Assembly (NCBI GenBank): GCA_035550795.1 | Contig: DASZOL010000008.1 | Location: 124,001-188,000, forward strand | Reading direction: 5' to 3' | Length of the DNA: 64,000 nt | From: DASRDR01 sp035550795 | GTDB lineage: Bacteria; Methylomirabilota; Methylomirabilia; Rokubacteriales; DASRDR01 | Part shown: piece after piece, positions 32,895 through 41,420 of the stretch | Layout: each line of letters opens with the position of its first letter | Position numbering within the stretch: the stretch's first letter is position 1 | Notes under the pieces: model-generated | What the model was told of the DNA's origin: nothing | The model's database searches: none | What the model saw: only the letters and a program-made list of their open reading frames with translations | Program-made: the position numbers and the translations under genes

Positions 32895-34922
32895 CTATCG
32901 GGGCGCGCGCACGTCCAGGAAGGTGCTCTGGTAGGTCGCCCCTTCCCCGAGGTCGCTGAGGCGGTCGCCGCACAGGAGGTTGACGGTGCCGGACAGCGCC
33001 TCGCCGGCCGGCCGCTGCCCGGGGACCAGCACGATCCCCGGGGCCACCTCGTCGGACACCTTGAGCCGCATGCCCACCGTCCCCCGCTCGTTGAAGAGCT
33101 CGACCCCGTCACCGGCTCGGAGCCCGCGCCGCGCCGCCTCGTCGGGGTGGAGGATCACCACCGGCGCGCCCTCCCGGCGCCGCAGGGCCTGGTTGCCCGT
33201 GAAGGCCGTGTGGCTCTGGAAGTAGCCGGGCGCGGTCAGCAAGCGTAGCGGCCAGCGCCGCCCGAGCGTCGCCTCCTCGTCGTCCTCGTGCCAGTCGGGC
33301 ATGGGCGGCAACCCCCGGGACGCAAGGGCCTCCGAGTAGAACTCGAGCTTCCCCGACGGCGTTCCGAATCGCTGACCGTCCGGGTAGGGATCGACCTTGA
33401 CGGGCCCGGCCGTCCTGAGCGAGGCGGGATCGATGCTCGCCGCGGGCCCCGTCGCGCCCACGAACGCCGTGCGCACCAGCTGCTCGGTCGTCATCGAGAA
33501 CACCGCGTCGCGGAGCCCGAGCCGGCGCGCCAGCTCCTGGGCGAGCCGCAGGTTGGACCAGGCCTCGCCCTGGGCCGGGACCGCCCGGGGCGCGAACTGC
33601 ACGTAGTAGGCCCCGTAGGCCCGGAAGAGGTCCTCCGTCTCGAGGTACGTGGTCGCGGGCAGCACGAGGTCGGCATACCGGGCGGTGTCGGTCAGGAACG
33701 GGTCGTGAACCACCGTGAAGAGGTCCTCGCGCGCGAGGCCGCGGCGCACGGTGGCCGCGTCCGGACAAGTGACGGCGGGGTTGTTGGCCGCGACGAAGAG
33801 CGCCCGGATCGGCGGGTCGCGCAGCTCCAGCAGGGCCTGTCCGAGCCGGGAGTGGTTCACCAGCCGCGTGGCGACGGGCCCCGACGGGCGGCGTACCGCC
33901 TCGAAGGAGAAGCCGAAGCCGCCTACCGTCGCGAGCAACGCCCCCCCGCCGAGCTTCCCGTAGGCGCCGACCACGGCGGGCAGACAGGCGACCGCGCGGA
34001 TGCCTTGCCCGCCCTGGGCGCTCCGCGACATCCCGAAGCCGATGCGGATGTAGGGGGCGCGCGCGCGGCCGTAGAGCTGCGCGAGGCGCTCGACGTCGGC
34101 GGACGGCAGGCCCGTGACCGCGGCGACCCGGTCCGGGGTGAAGCGCGGGAGGACCTCGCGCTCGAGCCGGTCGAAGCCGACCGTCTGCCTCGCGAGGTAC
34201 TCGCGATCGGCCAGCCCGTCCCGCACGAGGACGTGCATCACCCCGAGGGCCAGCGCGGCATCGGTGCCGATCCGGGGCGCGACGTGCCAGTCGGCCCGGG
34301 CGGCCGTGCGGCTCCGCCGGGGGTCGATCACCACCAGCGTCGCGCCGCGCGCCCGCGCCGCCTCCGTCTTGGCCCACGCGTGGACCGCCGTGGTGACCAG
34401 GTCCGCGCTCCACGCGACGATCAGGTCGGAGTGGACCATGGCCTCGGGATCGGCGCCGCCCACGGGCCCGCAGGTGGTCTCCCACGCGACGTCGGCGCAC
34501 GTGTCGCAGATCGTCCCGGGCTGAAGGCGGGTGGTCCCGAGCGCGTGGAAGAGCGCCATCGGAAGCCAGCGGTTCAACTGCCCCTGGTGCGCGCTGTAGC
34601 AGTACCCGAGGATCCCGAGCGGCCCGTCCTCGCGGCGGATCGCCTGCCAGCGCTCCGCCAGCTCGTCGAGGGCGTCGTCCCAGCTCACCGGCGCGAACCG
34701 CCCGGCCCCCTTCGGCCCGGTGCGGCGAAGCGGCGTCCGCACGCGCTCGGGAGAATGCACGAGCTCGGGCTCGCGCCGCACCTTGGCGCACACGAAGCCG
34801 GCGGTGAACGGCTGGTCGGGATCACCCTCGACGCGGACCAGGCGGCCGTCCTTGACGTGGGCCAGGATCGAGCACATGTCGGGACAGTCATGGGCGCATA
34901 CCGTGCGGATCACCGTCGTCAC
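32895..34922 (-). CDS. Molybdopterin-dependent oxidoreductase, stand-alone catalytic subunit
   Basis: 675 residues from GTG 34922, chosen because GGGGAGGG precedes it and the first conserved motif comes at once. The N-terminal [4Fe-4S] motif is CAHDCPDMC followed by GFVCAK. Then YCYSAHQGQLNR, WETTCGPVGGADPE, DPRRSRTAARADWH, a GFGMSRSAQGGQGIR region and the C-terminal molydopterin-binding domain (HPDEAARRGLRAGDGVELF, FNERGTVGM). No Tat signal, so it is cytoplasmic. The family includes formate dehydrogenase, acetylene hydratase and thiosulfate/polysulfide reductases; metal-ligand assignment is uncertain. No iron-sulfur or membrane partner is encoded beside it, so its electron route is unknown. 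Confidence 0.88.
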   Translation of the reverse strand: MTTVIRTVCAHDCPDMCSILAHVKDGRLVRVEGDPDQPFTAGFVCAKVRREPELVHSPERVRTPLRRTGPKGAGRFAPVSWDDALDELAERWQAIRREDGPLGILGYCYSAHQGQLNRWLPMALFHALGTTRLQPGTICDTCADVAWETTCGPVGGADPEAMVHSDLIVAWSADLVTTAVHAWAKTEAARARGATLVVIDPRRSRTAARADWHVAPRIGTDAALALGVMHVLVRDGLADREYLARQTVGFDRLEREVLPRFTPDRVAAVTGLPSADVERLAQLYGRARAPYIRIGFGMSRSAQGGQGIRAVACLPAVVGAYGKLGGGALLATVGGFGFSFEAVRRPSGPVATRLVNHSRLGQALLELRDPPIRALFVAANNPAVTCPDAATVRRGLAREDLFTVVHDPFLTDTARYADLVLPATTYLETEDLFRAYGAYYVQFAPRAVPAQGEAWSNLRLAQELARRLGLRDAVFSMTTEQLVRTAFVGATGPAASIDPASLRTAGPVKVDPYPDGQRFGTPSGKLEFYSEALASRGLPPMPDWHEDDEEATLGRRWPLRLLTAPGYFQSHTAFTGNQALRRREGAPVVILHPDEAARRGLRAGDGVELFNERGTVGMRLKVSDEVAPGIVLVPGQRPAGEALSGTVNLLCGDRLSDLGEGATYQSTFLDVRAPR

Positions 34923-35371
34923 GCGAGATTCCCTCCCCGGGCGAGTCCGGCTCGCCGCGGGGCGGGCCACCACCCGTCCCGACGATCGTACCGTCAGGGG
35001 GGTGGCCCCTGTAAAGGGCCGCTTCCGGGCGATCCGGCAGAGCCATTTTCTCCTGTGGACAGTCGAACGCCACTCGATAGCTCGCAGCCAGACCGCTCTC
35101 TTCCGCCCGCAGCACCCCGCCGACTCCAACGCGCGGCTGGCCCAGCTCGAACAACACGCAAGCCCGCCACCGACAGTTGGAGATCCAGCTTGACGAGCCG
35201 CACGGCTCCGGCGCCTGGAACGCTCTTCGTCGCTCACTTGCCCAAGCCAGCGAATGTGGTCATCCTTCGTGTATGGGACGTAACCGGAGTCTGAAGCGCC
35301 GCCACTGGACGTTGCGGCTCTGGCATCACCCCAGCGCCGTGTTGCACGCGTCGCGTCATCCATGGAAAGGG
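34923..35371. other. Gap with a possible promoter for the molybdopterin gene
   Basis: Minus-strand TTTACA (35010-35015), 19 bases, TACGAT (34985-34990) is a fair promoter, about 62 bases before the GTG at 34922. Bases 35020-35370 are visibly less GC-rich, contain no gene I recognise and no tRNA-like fold. A plus-strand frame from 35177 runs into the response-regulator frame, but its first 65 codons show no domain. Confidence 0.4.
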
Positions 35372-35823
35372 GTGAGCGTTCGCGCCGATGAGGCGGAAGG
35401 CGACGCGCAGAGGATCGGCACCGTGCTGGTCGTCGATGACGACGGCGACAGCCGTGACCTCTTCACGACGATCCTGGCCCAGCAGGCGCCGAGGTCGTCG
35501 CCGCCGGGAACGTCCGCGAGGCGCTGGCAGCGGTCGCGCGTGCACGGCCGGACGTCGTCGTGTGTGACCTCGCCATGCCCAGTGACGACGGCTTCGCGCT
35601 GATCCGGGAGATCCGGTCGTGGACGCCCGACCAGGGAGGCGCGGTACCGACGCTCGCCCTCACCGCCTACGCGCGCCTCGAGGATCGTGACCGGGCGCTC
35701 GCCGCGGGCTTCCATCTGCACCTGTCGAAGCCGGTGGAGCCGCGCGATCTCATCGAGGCCGTGACCCGGCTGGCGATGGGCGCGCGCGGGGGAACGGCGC
35801 AGTTGTCTGGCAGCCGGCCGTGA
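35372..35823 (+). pseudogene. Single-domain response regulator split by a one-base deletion
   Basis: Frame 1 from GTG 35372 reads TVLVVDDDGDSRDLFTTILA, the acidic pocket of a receiver domain, then breaks near 35486. Adding one G after CAGCAG there gives GAEVVAAGNVREALAAVARA and the next frame continues with VVVCDLAMPSDDGFALIREI (phospho-Asp), LALTAYA (conserved Thr) and LSKPVEPRDLIEAV (conserved Lys). All receiver residues are therefore present apart from the lesion. No output domain follows. It may be a recent mutation or an assembly error. Its TGA overlaps the SDR start as GTGA. Confidence 0.8.
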
Positions 35824-36584
35824 CGCGCCTCGGCGGGCAGGTCGCCATCGTGACGGGTGCCGGGTCCGGGATCGGGCACGCGGTCAGCGAACTGTTTGCC
35901 CGGGAAGGCGCGCGCGTCGCCGTCGTCGACCAGGACGCGGCTGCAGTCCAGCGCGTGGCCGATGCGATCGTCACGGCCGGCGGGACCGCTCAGGCGTTCG
36001 TCGCCGATGTTGCCGACGAGGCGGCCGCGACGCGCACGGTGGCCGCCGTGCTGGCCGCCTGGGAACGAATCGACGCCCTCGTGACGTGCGCCGCCGTGTC
36101 GGTCGGCGGCGACGCCATGGCGACGTCGCTCGACGCCTGGGAGCGAGTCTTCGCGGTGAACGTCCGGGGAACCTTCCTCTGGGTCCGCGCCGTGCTGCCA
36201 TCCATGACCGCCCGGCGGCGGGGCTCGATCGTCACCGTCGGCTCGCAGCTGGCCGTGGCCGGCGGCCGCGGCAACGTCTCCTACACCGCCTCCAAGGGCG
36301 CCGTCATCGCGTTCACCCGCACCGTGGCCCTGGATCACGCGCCGGACGGCGTGCGGGCCAACGTCCTCGTCCCCGGCGCGATCCAGACGCCCTTCCTCGA
36401 GCGCGCCCTCGCGCGCCAGCCCGACCCCGAGCAGGCGCGCGAGCGGTCGCGGAGCCGCCATCCCCTCGGCCGCTTCGGAACGCCGGAGGAGGTGGCGCGC
36501 GCGGCGCTCTACCTCGCCTCGGACGATTCCGCCTTCACCACGGGCACTCTCCTCGTGGTCGACGGCGGCTGGCTCGCCGGCTGA
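35820..36584 (+). CDS. SDR-family oxidoreductase
   Basis: 254 residues, GTG start overlapping the response-regulator stop. Classical short-chain dehydrogenase marks: VTGAGSGIGHAVSELFAREG, an Asp after the second strand favouring NAD (AVVDQDAA), the active-site Ser in VGSQLAVAG, YTASK with catalytic Tyr and Lys, and a C-terminal PEEVARAALYLASDDSAFTTG. The usual NAG is CAAVS here. It reduces or oxidises a carbonyl/alcohol; substrate not evident. Convergent with the HAD gene, 12 bases apart. Confidence 0.9.
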   Translation: MTRLGGQVAIVTGAGSGIGHAVSELFAREGARVAVVDQDAAAVQRVADAIVTAGGTAQAFVADVADEAAATRTVAAVLAAWERIDALVTCAAVSVGGDAMATSLDAWERVFAVNVRGTFLWVRAVLPSMTARRRGSIVTVGSQLAVAGGRGNVSYTASKGAVIAFTRTVALDHAPDGVRANVLVPGAIQTPFLERALARQPDPEQARERSRSRHPLGRFGTPEEVARAALYLASDDSAFTTGTLLVVDGGWLAG

Positions 36585-36596
36585 GCCGTCCGGGGG

Positions 36597-37298
36597 TCAG
36601 CCGCCGCCCAGCGCGGCGCGCCATGCGATCAGGTGCCGGGCGGTCTCCGTGAGATCCCGGGCGTCGACGTCCGCCCGCTCGGCATCGGTCCGTGCCGCCT
36701 GGTCCGCGTGGGGTCCCCGGCGAAGGCGCACGGTCGCGAGCCCGAGGATCTTCGCGGGGACCACGTCGTTGTCGGGGCGGTCGCCGACGTAGGCGACGCG
36801 GCCCGGCGCCAGCGCCCACGCGTCGAGCGCCAGCCGAAAGAATGCGGGATCGGGCTTGGCCAGCCCGACGGCCGCGGAGAGCCAGATGCCGTCACACAAC
36901 GCCGCGATCCCGGCACGGTCGAGCTCCGCGCGGGCCGAGGCCGGCTGGTTCGCCAGGACGCCAAGACGAAAGCCTGCGGCGCGGAGGTCCCGGAGGGCCG
37001 ACACGGTCTCGGGATAGGGCTCGAGCGGGACCACATCCCACGGCACGCCCCGGCGAAGGGTCGCCGTCGTCCCGCCCGGAACCTCCAGGCTCCGGAGCAT
37101 CTGGGCGAGCAGGCTCGGCTCGCCCGGCTCCGGCCGGCGGCACGCCTCCCGGTAGGCCGCGTGAAGCGCCGCCGCGCTCCGCGGATGGCCCGCCGAGCCC
37201 AGGGCCCGTGCCAGCCACCCGAGCGCGTGCGCCAGGCGCGCGGACTCGTCCATCAGGCAGTAGCCGACGTCGAACAGGATCCCGGCTGGCCCCGGCAC
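36597..37298 (-). CDS. HAD-superfamily hydrolase
   Basis: 233 residues, GTG start. Motif I is LFDVGYCLMDE: the nucleophile Asp is there but the second Asp of DxD is Gly, as in the YihX-like group with FD.G. Motif II lies in GVLANQPASARAEL, the Lys of motif III in LAKPDPAFFRLAL and motif IV in YVGDRPDNDVVPAKILGL with two Asp. A helical cap occupies residues 20-90. Likely a phosphatase for a small phosphorylated metabolite; loss of the second Asp may change the mechanism. Read toward the SDR gene. Confidence 0.8.
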   Translation of the reverse strand: MPGPAGILFDVGYCLMDESARLAHALGWLARALGSAGHPRSAAALHAAYREACRRPEPGEPSLLAQMLRSLEVPGGTTATLRRGVPWDVVPLEPYPETVSALRDLRAAGFRLGVLANQPASARAELDRAGIAALCDGIWLSAAVGLAKPDPAFFRLALDAWALAPGRVAYVGDRPDNDVVPAKILGLATVRLRRGPHADQAARTDAERADVDARDLTETARHLIAWRAALGGG

Positions 37299-37363
37299 TG
37301 CTCGCCCCTCGCCGTTCGGCAGGGCTATTCACCCATTCCTTCGGGACACGGCCCGCCGCCGCC

Positions 37364-38146
37364 CTACCCCGCGGTGAAGCCCCCGTCGACCACCAGCTCG
37401 GCGCCGGTCATGAACGACGACTCGTCCGAGGCGAGGAACAGCGCGGCGAACGCGATCTCCCGCGGCTTCGCGATCCGCCCGAGCGGGATGCCCGTCTCGA
37501 ACTCCTTGCGGATCGCCTCGCTGAGGTACGGGGCCTGGAGCGGCGTGTCCACGATGCCGGGGTGGATGATGTTGCAGCGGATCCGGTCCTTGGCGAACTG
37601 GATGGCGAGGGACTTGGTGAGCGAGATCAAGGCGCCCTTCGCCGAGGTGTAGGCGTCCTGCGCCCGTGTGAAGCCGACCAAGGCCGACACCGAGCCCACG
37701 TTGACGATCGACCCGCCGCCCGCCCCCCGGAGGTGCGGGATGCCGTGCTTGGTCACCCAGAAGACCGACTTCAGGTTGACGGCCATGACCCGCTCCCACC
37801 AGCCGTCGTCGGTCTCCAGCACCGAGCGGTCGCGATCCTTCCACAGGACGCCCGCGTTGTTGTAGAGGATCTGCAGCGCTCCGAACCGGCGCACCGTCTC
37901 GTCGATCATGCGCTGGACATCCGACTCGACGGCCACGTCGCCGGCCGCCGCCACGGCCTGGCCGCCGGCGCGCTCGACGAGCGCCGCCGTCTCCTCGGCC
38001 GCGGACCTGTTGATGTCCGCCACGCCGACCCGGGCGCCGTGCTCGGCGAACAGGACCGCGGCTTCCCGTCCCATCCCCATGCCGGCCCCGGTGATGAAGG
38101 CCACTTTCCCCGCGAGCCTCGGCCCGAGGCCGGCTCCGTCCGCCAT
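37364..38146 (-). CDS. SDR-family oxidoreductase
   Basis: 260 residues. VAFITGAGMGMGREAAVLFA, an Asp after strand 2 (VGVADINR), NNAGVLW, active Ser in VGSVSALVGF, YTSAKGAL with Tyr and Lys, and the usual SDESSFMTGAELVVDGGFTAG end. A normal NAD-type classical SDR of the 3-oxoacyl reductase or cyclopentanol dehydrogenase kind. GGGAGG precedes the ATG. It is leftward and unlinked in function to the SDR at 35820; the two share only family features. Confidence 0.9.
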   Translation of the reverse strand: MADGAGLGPRLAGKVAFITGAGMGMGREAAVLFAEHGARVGVADINRSAAEETAALVERAGGQAVAAAGDVAVESDVQRMIDETVRRFGALQILYNNAGVLWKDRDRSVLETDDGWWERVMAVNLKSVFWVTKHGIPHLRGAGGGSIVNVGSVSALVGFTRAQDAYTSAKGALISLTKSLAIQFAKDRIRCNIIHPGIVDTPLQAPYLSEAIRKEFETGIPLGRIAKPREIAFAALFLASDESSFMTGAELVVDGGFTAG

Positions 38147-38195
38147 CGCACGTCCTCCCGTTCGCCGGTCAGATCGATGCCGCCGTCATCCTAAC

Positions 38196-39095
38196 TCAGG
38201 GAACCCGCACCCGCAGCGCCGCCGGCCGGACCCGCACGGTGAGGATCGGCCCGCCAGTCACGACCTCCCCGTCCACGTGGAAGGGGATGGGGTCCGGGCC
38301 CGCGATCTCCACCGCCGGCATGCGGGCGGTGCGGACGCCGGGAGCCCGGTCGAGCGTGCCACGGAAGAGATGGAGCGCGTCGCGCATGGCCAGGAGCGGG
38401 GGGCGCGGCGCCACCACGACGAGGTCGAGCTGTCCGTCGTCGAGCCGCGCGACCGGGGCGACGACCGCCCCGCCCCCGTACTGCCGCGCGTTGGCGCAGA
38501 CCACGAGGAGCGCCGGCTCCCGCCACGTCTGGTCACCGATCCGGATCGTGTACTCGCGGGCCCGGTAGCGGAGGATCTCGCGCGCCCCGATCGCCACGTA
38601 CGGCCAGAACCCCCGACGGCGGGCACCCCGGGCCCACCGAGCGTCGAAGCACTCGGCGACGTGCGCGTCGAGTCCGACCCCCGCCAGGTTGACGAACAGG
38701 CGCCCGTCGACGTCGCCGACGTCGATGACGCGCTCGCGGCGGCCGAGCGCCACGCGAAAGGCCAGGGACGGGTCCCGGGGTAGCCCGAGCTCGCGCGCGA
38801 GGCCGTTCCCCGAGCCCGCCGGGACGACGCCCAGCGCGGTGCCCGTCCCGACCACGGCACGCGCGACCTCGTTCACCGTCCCGTCGCCGCCCCACGCGCA
38901 CACGAGGTCCACCCGGGCCGCCACGGCGGCCCGGGCCAGCTCGAGCGCGTGGCCCCGGCTCTCGGTGAGCCGCACCGTGCCCTCCACCCGGTGCGCGGCG
39001 AGGATCCCCTCGACGAGGGCCCGTCGCTCCCGGCCCGCCCGGACGCCCCGGGCCCCCGCTACCGGGTTGACGATGACGGCGACGGAAGGCGTCAG
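38196..39095 (-). CDS. Diacylglycerol-kinase-family lipid kinase (YegS/BmrU type)
   Basis: 299 residues. VAVIVNPVAGARG at the very N-terminus, CAWGGDGTVNEVARAVVG (the GGDGT nucleotide site), VPAGSGNGLARELG and a C-terminal beta domain (FHVDGEVV) are all characteristic. It phosphorylates diacylglycerol, ceramide or a related lipid with ATP. No ATG, GTG or TTG lies near the right N-terminus; CTG at 39095, overlapping the TGA of the glutamine-synthetase-like gene as CTGA, is the only start that keeps the first strand. Translation coupling is therefore inferred, with a rare start codon. Confidence 0.88.
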   Translation of the reverse strand: MTPSVAVIVNPVAGARGVRAGRERRALVEGILAAHRVEGTVRLTESRGHALELARAAVAARVDLVCAWGGDGTVNEVARAVVGTGTALGVVPAGSGNGLARELGLPRDPSLAFRVALGRRERVIDVGDVDGRLFVNLAGVGLDAHVAECFDARWARGARRRGFWPYVAIGAREILRYRAREYTIRIGDQTWREPALLVVCANARQYGGGAVVAPVARLDDGQLDLVVVAPRPPLLAMRDALHLFRGTLDRAPGVRTARMPAVEIAGPDPIPFHVDGEVVTGGPILTVRVRPAALRVRVP

Positions 39096-40456
39096 ATGCG
39101 CTCGAAGCCCCGCATCAGCTCCCAGTCGGTCACGACCTGGTCGAACGTCTGCTGTTCGAGCCGCGCGGTGTGGAGGTAGTGCTCGAGCACCTCGTCGCCA
39201 AGCGCCTCGCGGGCAACCCTGGAGCGCTCGAGCTCGGCCACCGCCTCGCGAAGCGTCTTCGGGACCTGCGGGAGCTTCCCGTCCTCGTAGGCGTTGCCCT
39301 CGTAGACCTTCGGCGCCGGGAGCTCCTTCTGGATGCCGTGGAGGCCCGCCGCAATGGTCGCGGCGAAGGCGAGGTAGGGGTTCGCGTCGGCGCCGGGAAT
39401 CCGGTTCTCGACCCGGAACGCCGGCCCCTCCCCGCAGAGGCGGAAGCCGCAGGTCCGGTTGTCCCAGCCGGCGACGATCCGGGTCGGCGCGAACGAGCCC
39501 GCCTGGTAGCGCTTGTACGAGTTCACGTACGGGGCGTAGAAGTACGCGAGCTCCCGGGCCATCGCCATCTGGCCCGCCAGCCAGTGCCCGTAGAGCGCCG
39601 AGCCGAACCGCTTGCCCCGCTCGAAGAAGAGGCTCCGCTTGCCCGTCCGGTCCCAGACGCTCGAGTGAAGGTGGAACGAGGAGCCGGCCGAGCCCATGTC
39701 GTACTTCGCCATGAACGTGATCGAGCTGCCCTGGGCATGCGCGATCTCCTTCACGCCGTGCTTGTAGAGCGTGTGGCGGTCCGCCATCTCGACGGGCTCG
39801 GCGTAGCGGAGGTTGATCTCCTCCTGGCCGCACCCCCACTCGCCCTTCGAGAACTCCACCGGTACCGCGGCGGCCTCCATCCCGTTCCGGATCGCCCGGA
39901 CCAGTCCCTCCTCCTTCGTCGTCTGCAGGATGTGGTAGTCCTCGATGTACTGGGAGACCGGCGTCAGCCCGTGGTACCGCTTGGCGCGCGCCTCGGCGAA
40001 CGACTCCTTGAAGAGGTAGAGCTCGAGCTCCGAGGCGACCATGATCCGGTACCCGAGCTTGGCCGCGCGGTCGACCTGGCGCTGCAGGATGCGGCGCGGG
40101 CTGACCTCCACCGGCTGCCCCTCCTCCGTGTGGAGATCGCAGAAGACCAGAGCCGTCTTCTCGAGCCAGGGAATGCGGCGGAGGGTGGCCAGATCCGGGA
40201 CGGCCTTCATGTCCTGGTAGCCGCTCGCCCACGAGGCGAACCTGTAGCCGGCCAGGGGCTCCATGTCCACGTCGACGGTGAGCAGGTACGCGCAGGCGTG
40301 AACGCCCTCGCGCGCGACGTGCTCGAGGAAGTGGCGCCCGACCACGCGCTTGCCCATCAGGCGGCCCTGGACGTCGGGGAAGACGGTCAGCACCGTGTCG
40401 ATCTCGTCCCGCCGGACGAGGTCCTCCAGCTCCCTGACGTCCAGGTTCCCGGGCAT
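39092..40456 (-). CDS. Glutamine-synthetase-family ligase
   Basis: 454 residues. The beta-grasp domain is followed by the catalytic barrel: SELELYLF (two metal Glu), EWGCGQEEINLRY, GSSFHLHSSVWD (His near the ammonia/amine site) and ENRIPGADANPYLAFAA, with Arg in TCGFR. Length and residues are closer to the gamma-glutamyl-amide ligases (PuuA, GlnA3/4-like) than to GlnA-I, which has a Tyr adenylylation loop that I do not see. It probably joins glutamate to an amine rather than ammonia. It follows a nitrilase-family gene, which could hydrolyse an amide in the same route. AGGGGACC before the ATG. Confidence 0.87.
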   Translation of the reverse strand: MPGNLDVRELEDLVRRDEIDTVLTVFPDVQGRLMGKRVVGRHFLEHVAREGVHACAYLLTVDVDMEPLAGYRFASWASGYQDMKAVPDLATLRRIPWLEKTALVFCDLHTEEGQPVEVSPRRILQRQVDRAAKLGYRIMVASELELYLFKESFAEARAKRYHGLTPVSQYIEDYHILQTTKEEGLVRAIRNGMEAAAVPVEFSKGEWGCGQEEINLRYAEPVEMADRHTLYKHGVKEIAHAQGSSITFMAKYDMGSAGSSFHLHSSVWDRTGKRSLFFERGKRFGSALYGHWLAGQMAMARELAYFYAPYVNSYKRYQAGSFAPTRIVAGWDNRTCGFRLCGEGPAFRVENRIPGADANPYLAFAATIAAGLHGIQKELPAPKVYEGNAYEDGKLPQVPKTLREAVAELERSRVAREALGDEVLEHYLHTARLEQQTFDQVVTDWELMRGFERI

Positions 40457-40511
40457 GGTCCCCCTCGGCTCCGCCCGCGCGCGCCCGCCCAGAACGGGCC
40501 GCCGGCCAGTC

Positions 40512-41321
40512 TCAGAAGGTGAAGATGTCCGTCCGGCGGTGCCCGAGCGCGGGCAAGGTCTTGCGGATCCGCTCCTCGTGGCCGAGGTCGATGTCCGCCA
40601 CGACGACGCCTTCCCGGTAGCCGGCCCGCGCCACCATGGTGCCCCACGGATCGATGATCATCGAGTTGCCGTAGCAGGCGTGCCCGGGAGGATGCGACCC
40701 GCACTGGGCCGCGGCGAGCACGTAGACCTGGTTCTCGATCGCGCGAGCCCGCAGCAGGACCTCCCAGTGATCCCGGCCCGTGTCCATGGTGAACGCGGCG
40801 GGCACCGTCACCAGCCGGGCTCCCCAGGCGGCAAGCCGCCGGTAGAGCTCGGGGAAGCGGACGTCGTAGCACAGGGTGAGCCCGACCGGGACGCCCGCGA
40901 GCGAGGCGACGACCACCTCCTCGCCGGGCGCCATCGTCGCCGACTCCTGATAGGTCGTCCCCTCCACCTCGACGTCGAAGAGGTGGAGCTTCCGGTAGCG
41001 GGCGACCACCTCGCCGTCCGGGTTGACGACCACCGAGGTGTTGTAGGCGCGCTCCTGCCCTTCGACGGCCTCGAGGAACGACCCGCCCACGAGCCAGAAC
41101 CCGTAGCGGCCGGCGAGCCGGGCGAGGAACTCGGTGGTCTCCCCGGGGATCGGCTCCGCCACCTCGGCGTGACGCTTGCGCGGCCCGAGGTACGTCCAGA
41201 GCTCCGGCAGCACCACCAGGTCCGAGCCCCAGGCAGCCGCCTGCGCGATCAGCATCTCGGCGCGCTCGAGGTTCTCCGCCTTCTCGTCCCGGCTGTTCAT
41301 CTGGACCAGTGCGACACGCAC
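40512..41321 (-). CDS. Carbon-nitrogen hydrolase (nitrilase superfamily, Nit2/omega-amidase-like)
   Basis: 269 residues, GTG start after GAGGGCAAG. The catalytic triad is visible: Glu in VVLPELWTYLG near residue 41, Lys in RYRKLHLFDVEVEG near 111 and Cys in GLTLCYDVRFPELYR near 152. The FDVEVEGTTYQES loop is close to Nit2-type amidases. It hydrolyses a small amide such as a 2-oxoamide or deaminated glutathione analogue. The glutamine-synthetase-like gene starts 55 bases downstream in the same direction, an arrangement that suggests linked amide chemistry. Confidence 0.9.
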   Translation of the reverse strand: MRVALVQMNSRDEKAENLERAEMLIAQAAAWGSDLVVLPELWTYLGPRKRHAEVAEPIPGETTEFLARLAGRYGFWLVGGSFLEAVEGQERAYNTSVVVNPDGEVVARYRKLHLFDVEVEGTTYQESATMAPGEEVVVASLAGVPVGLTLCYDVRFPELYRRLAAWGARLVTVPAAFTMDTGRDHWEVLLRARAIENQVYVLAAAQCGSHPPGHACYGNSMIIDPWGTMVARAGYREGVVVADIDLGHEERIRKTLPALGHRRTDIFTF

Positions 41322-41420
41322 AACCTTGCCCTCCTATCGGCGCCCGGCCTGCAGCCCGGCGGGCGTGGTCCCCATCCTAGCGCAGACGTGCGAAGCGCCG
41401 CCAGTTCGCCGGCGGCGAGC

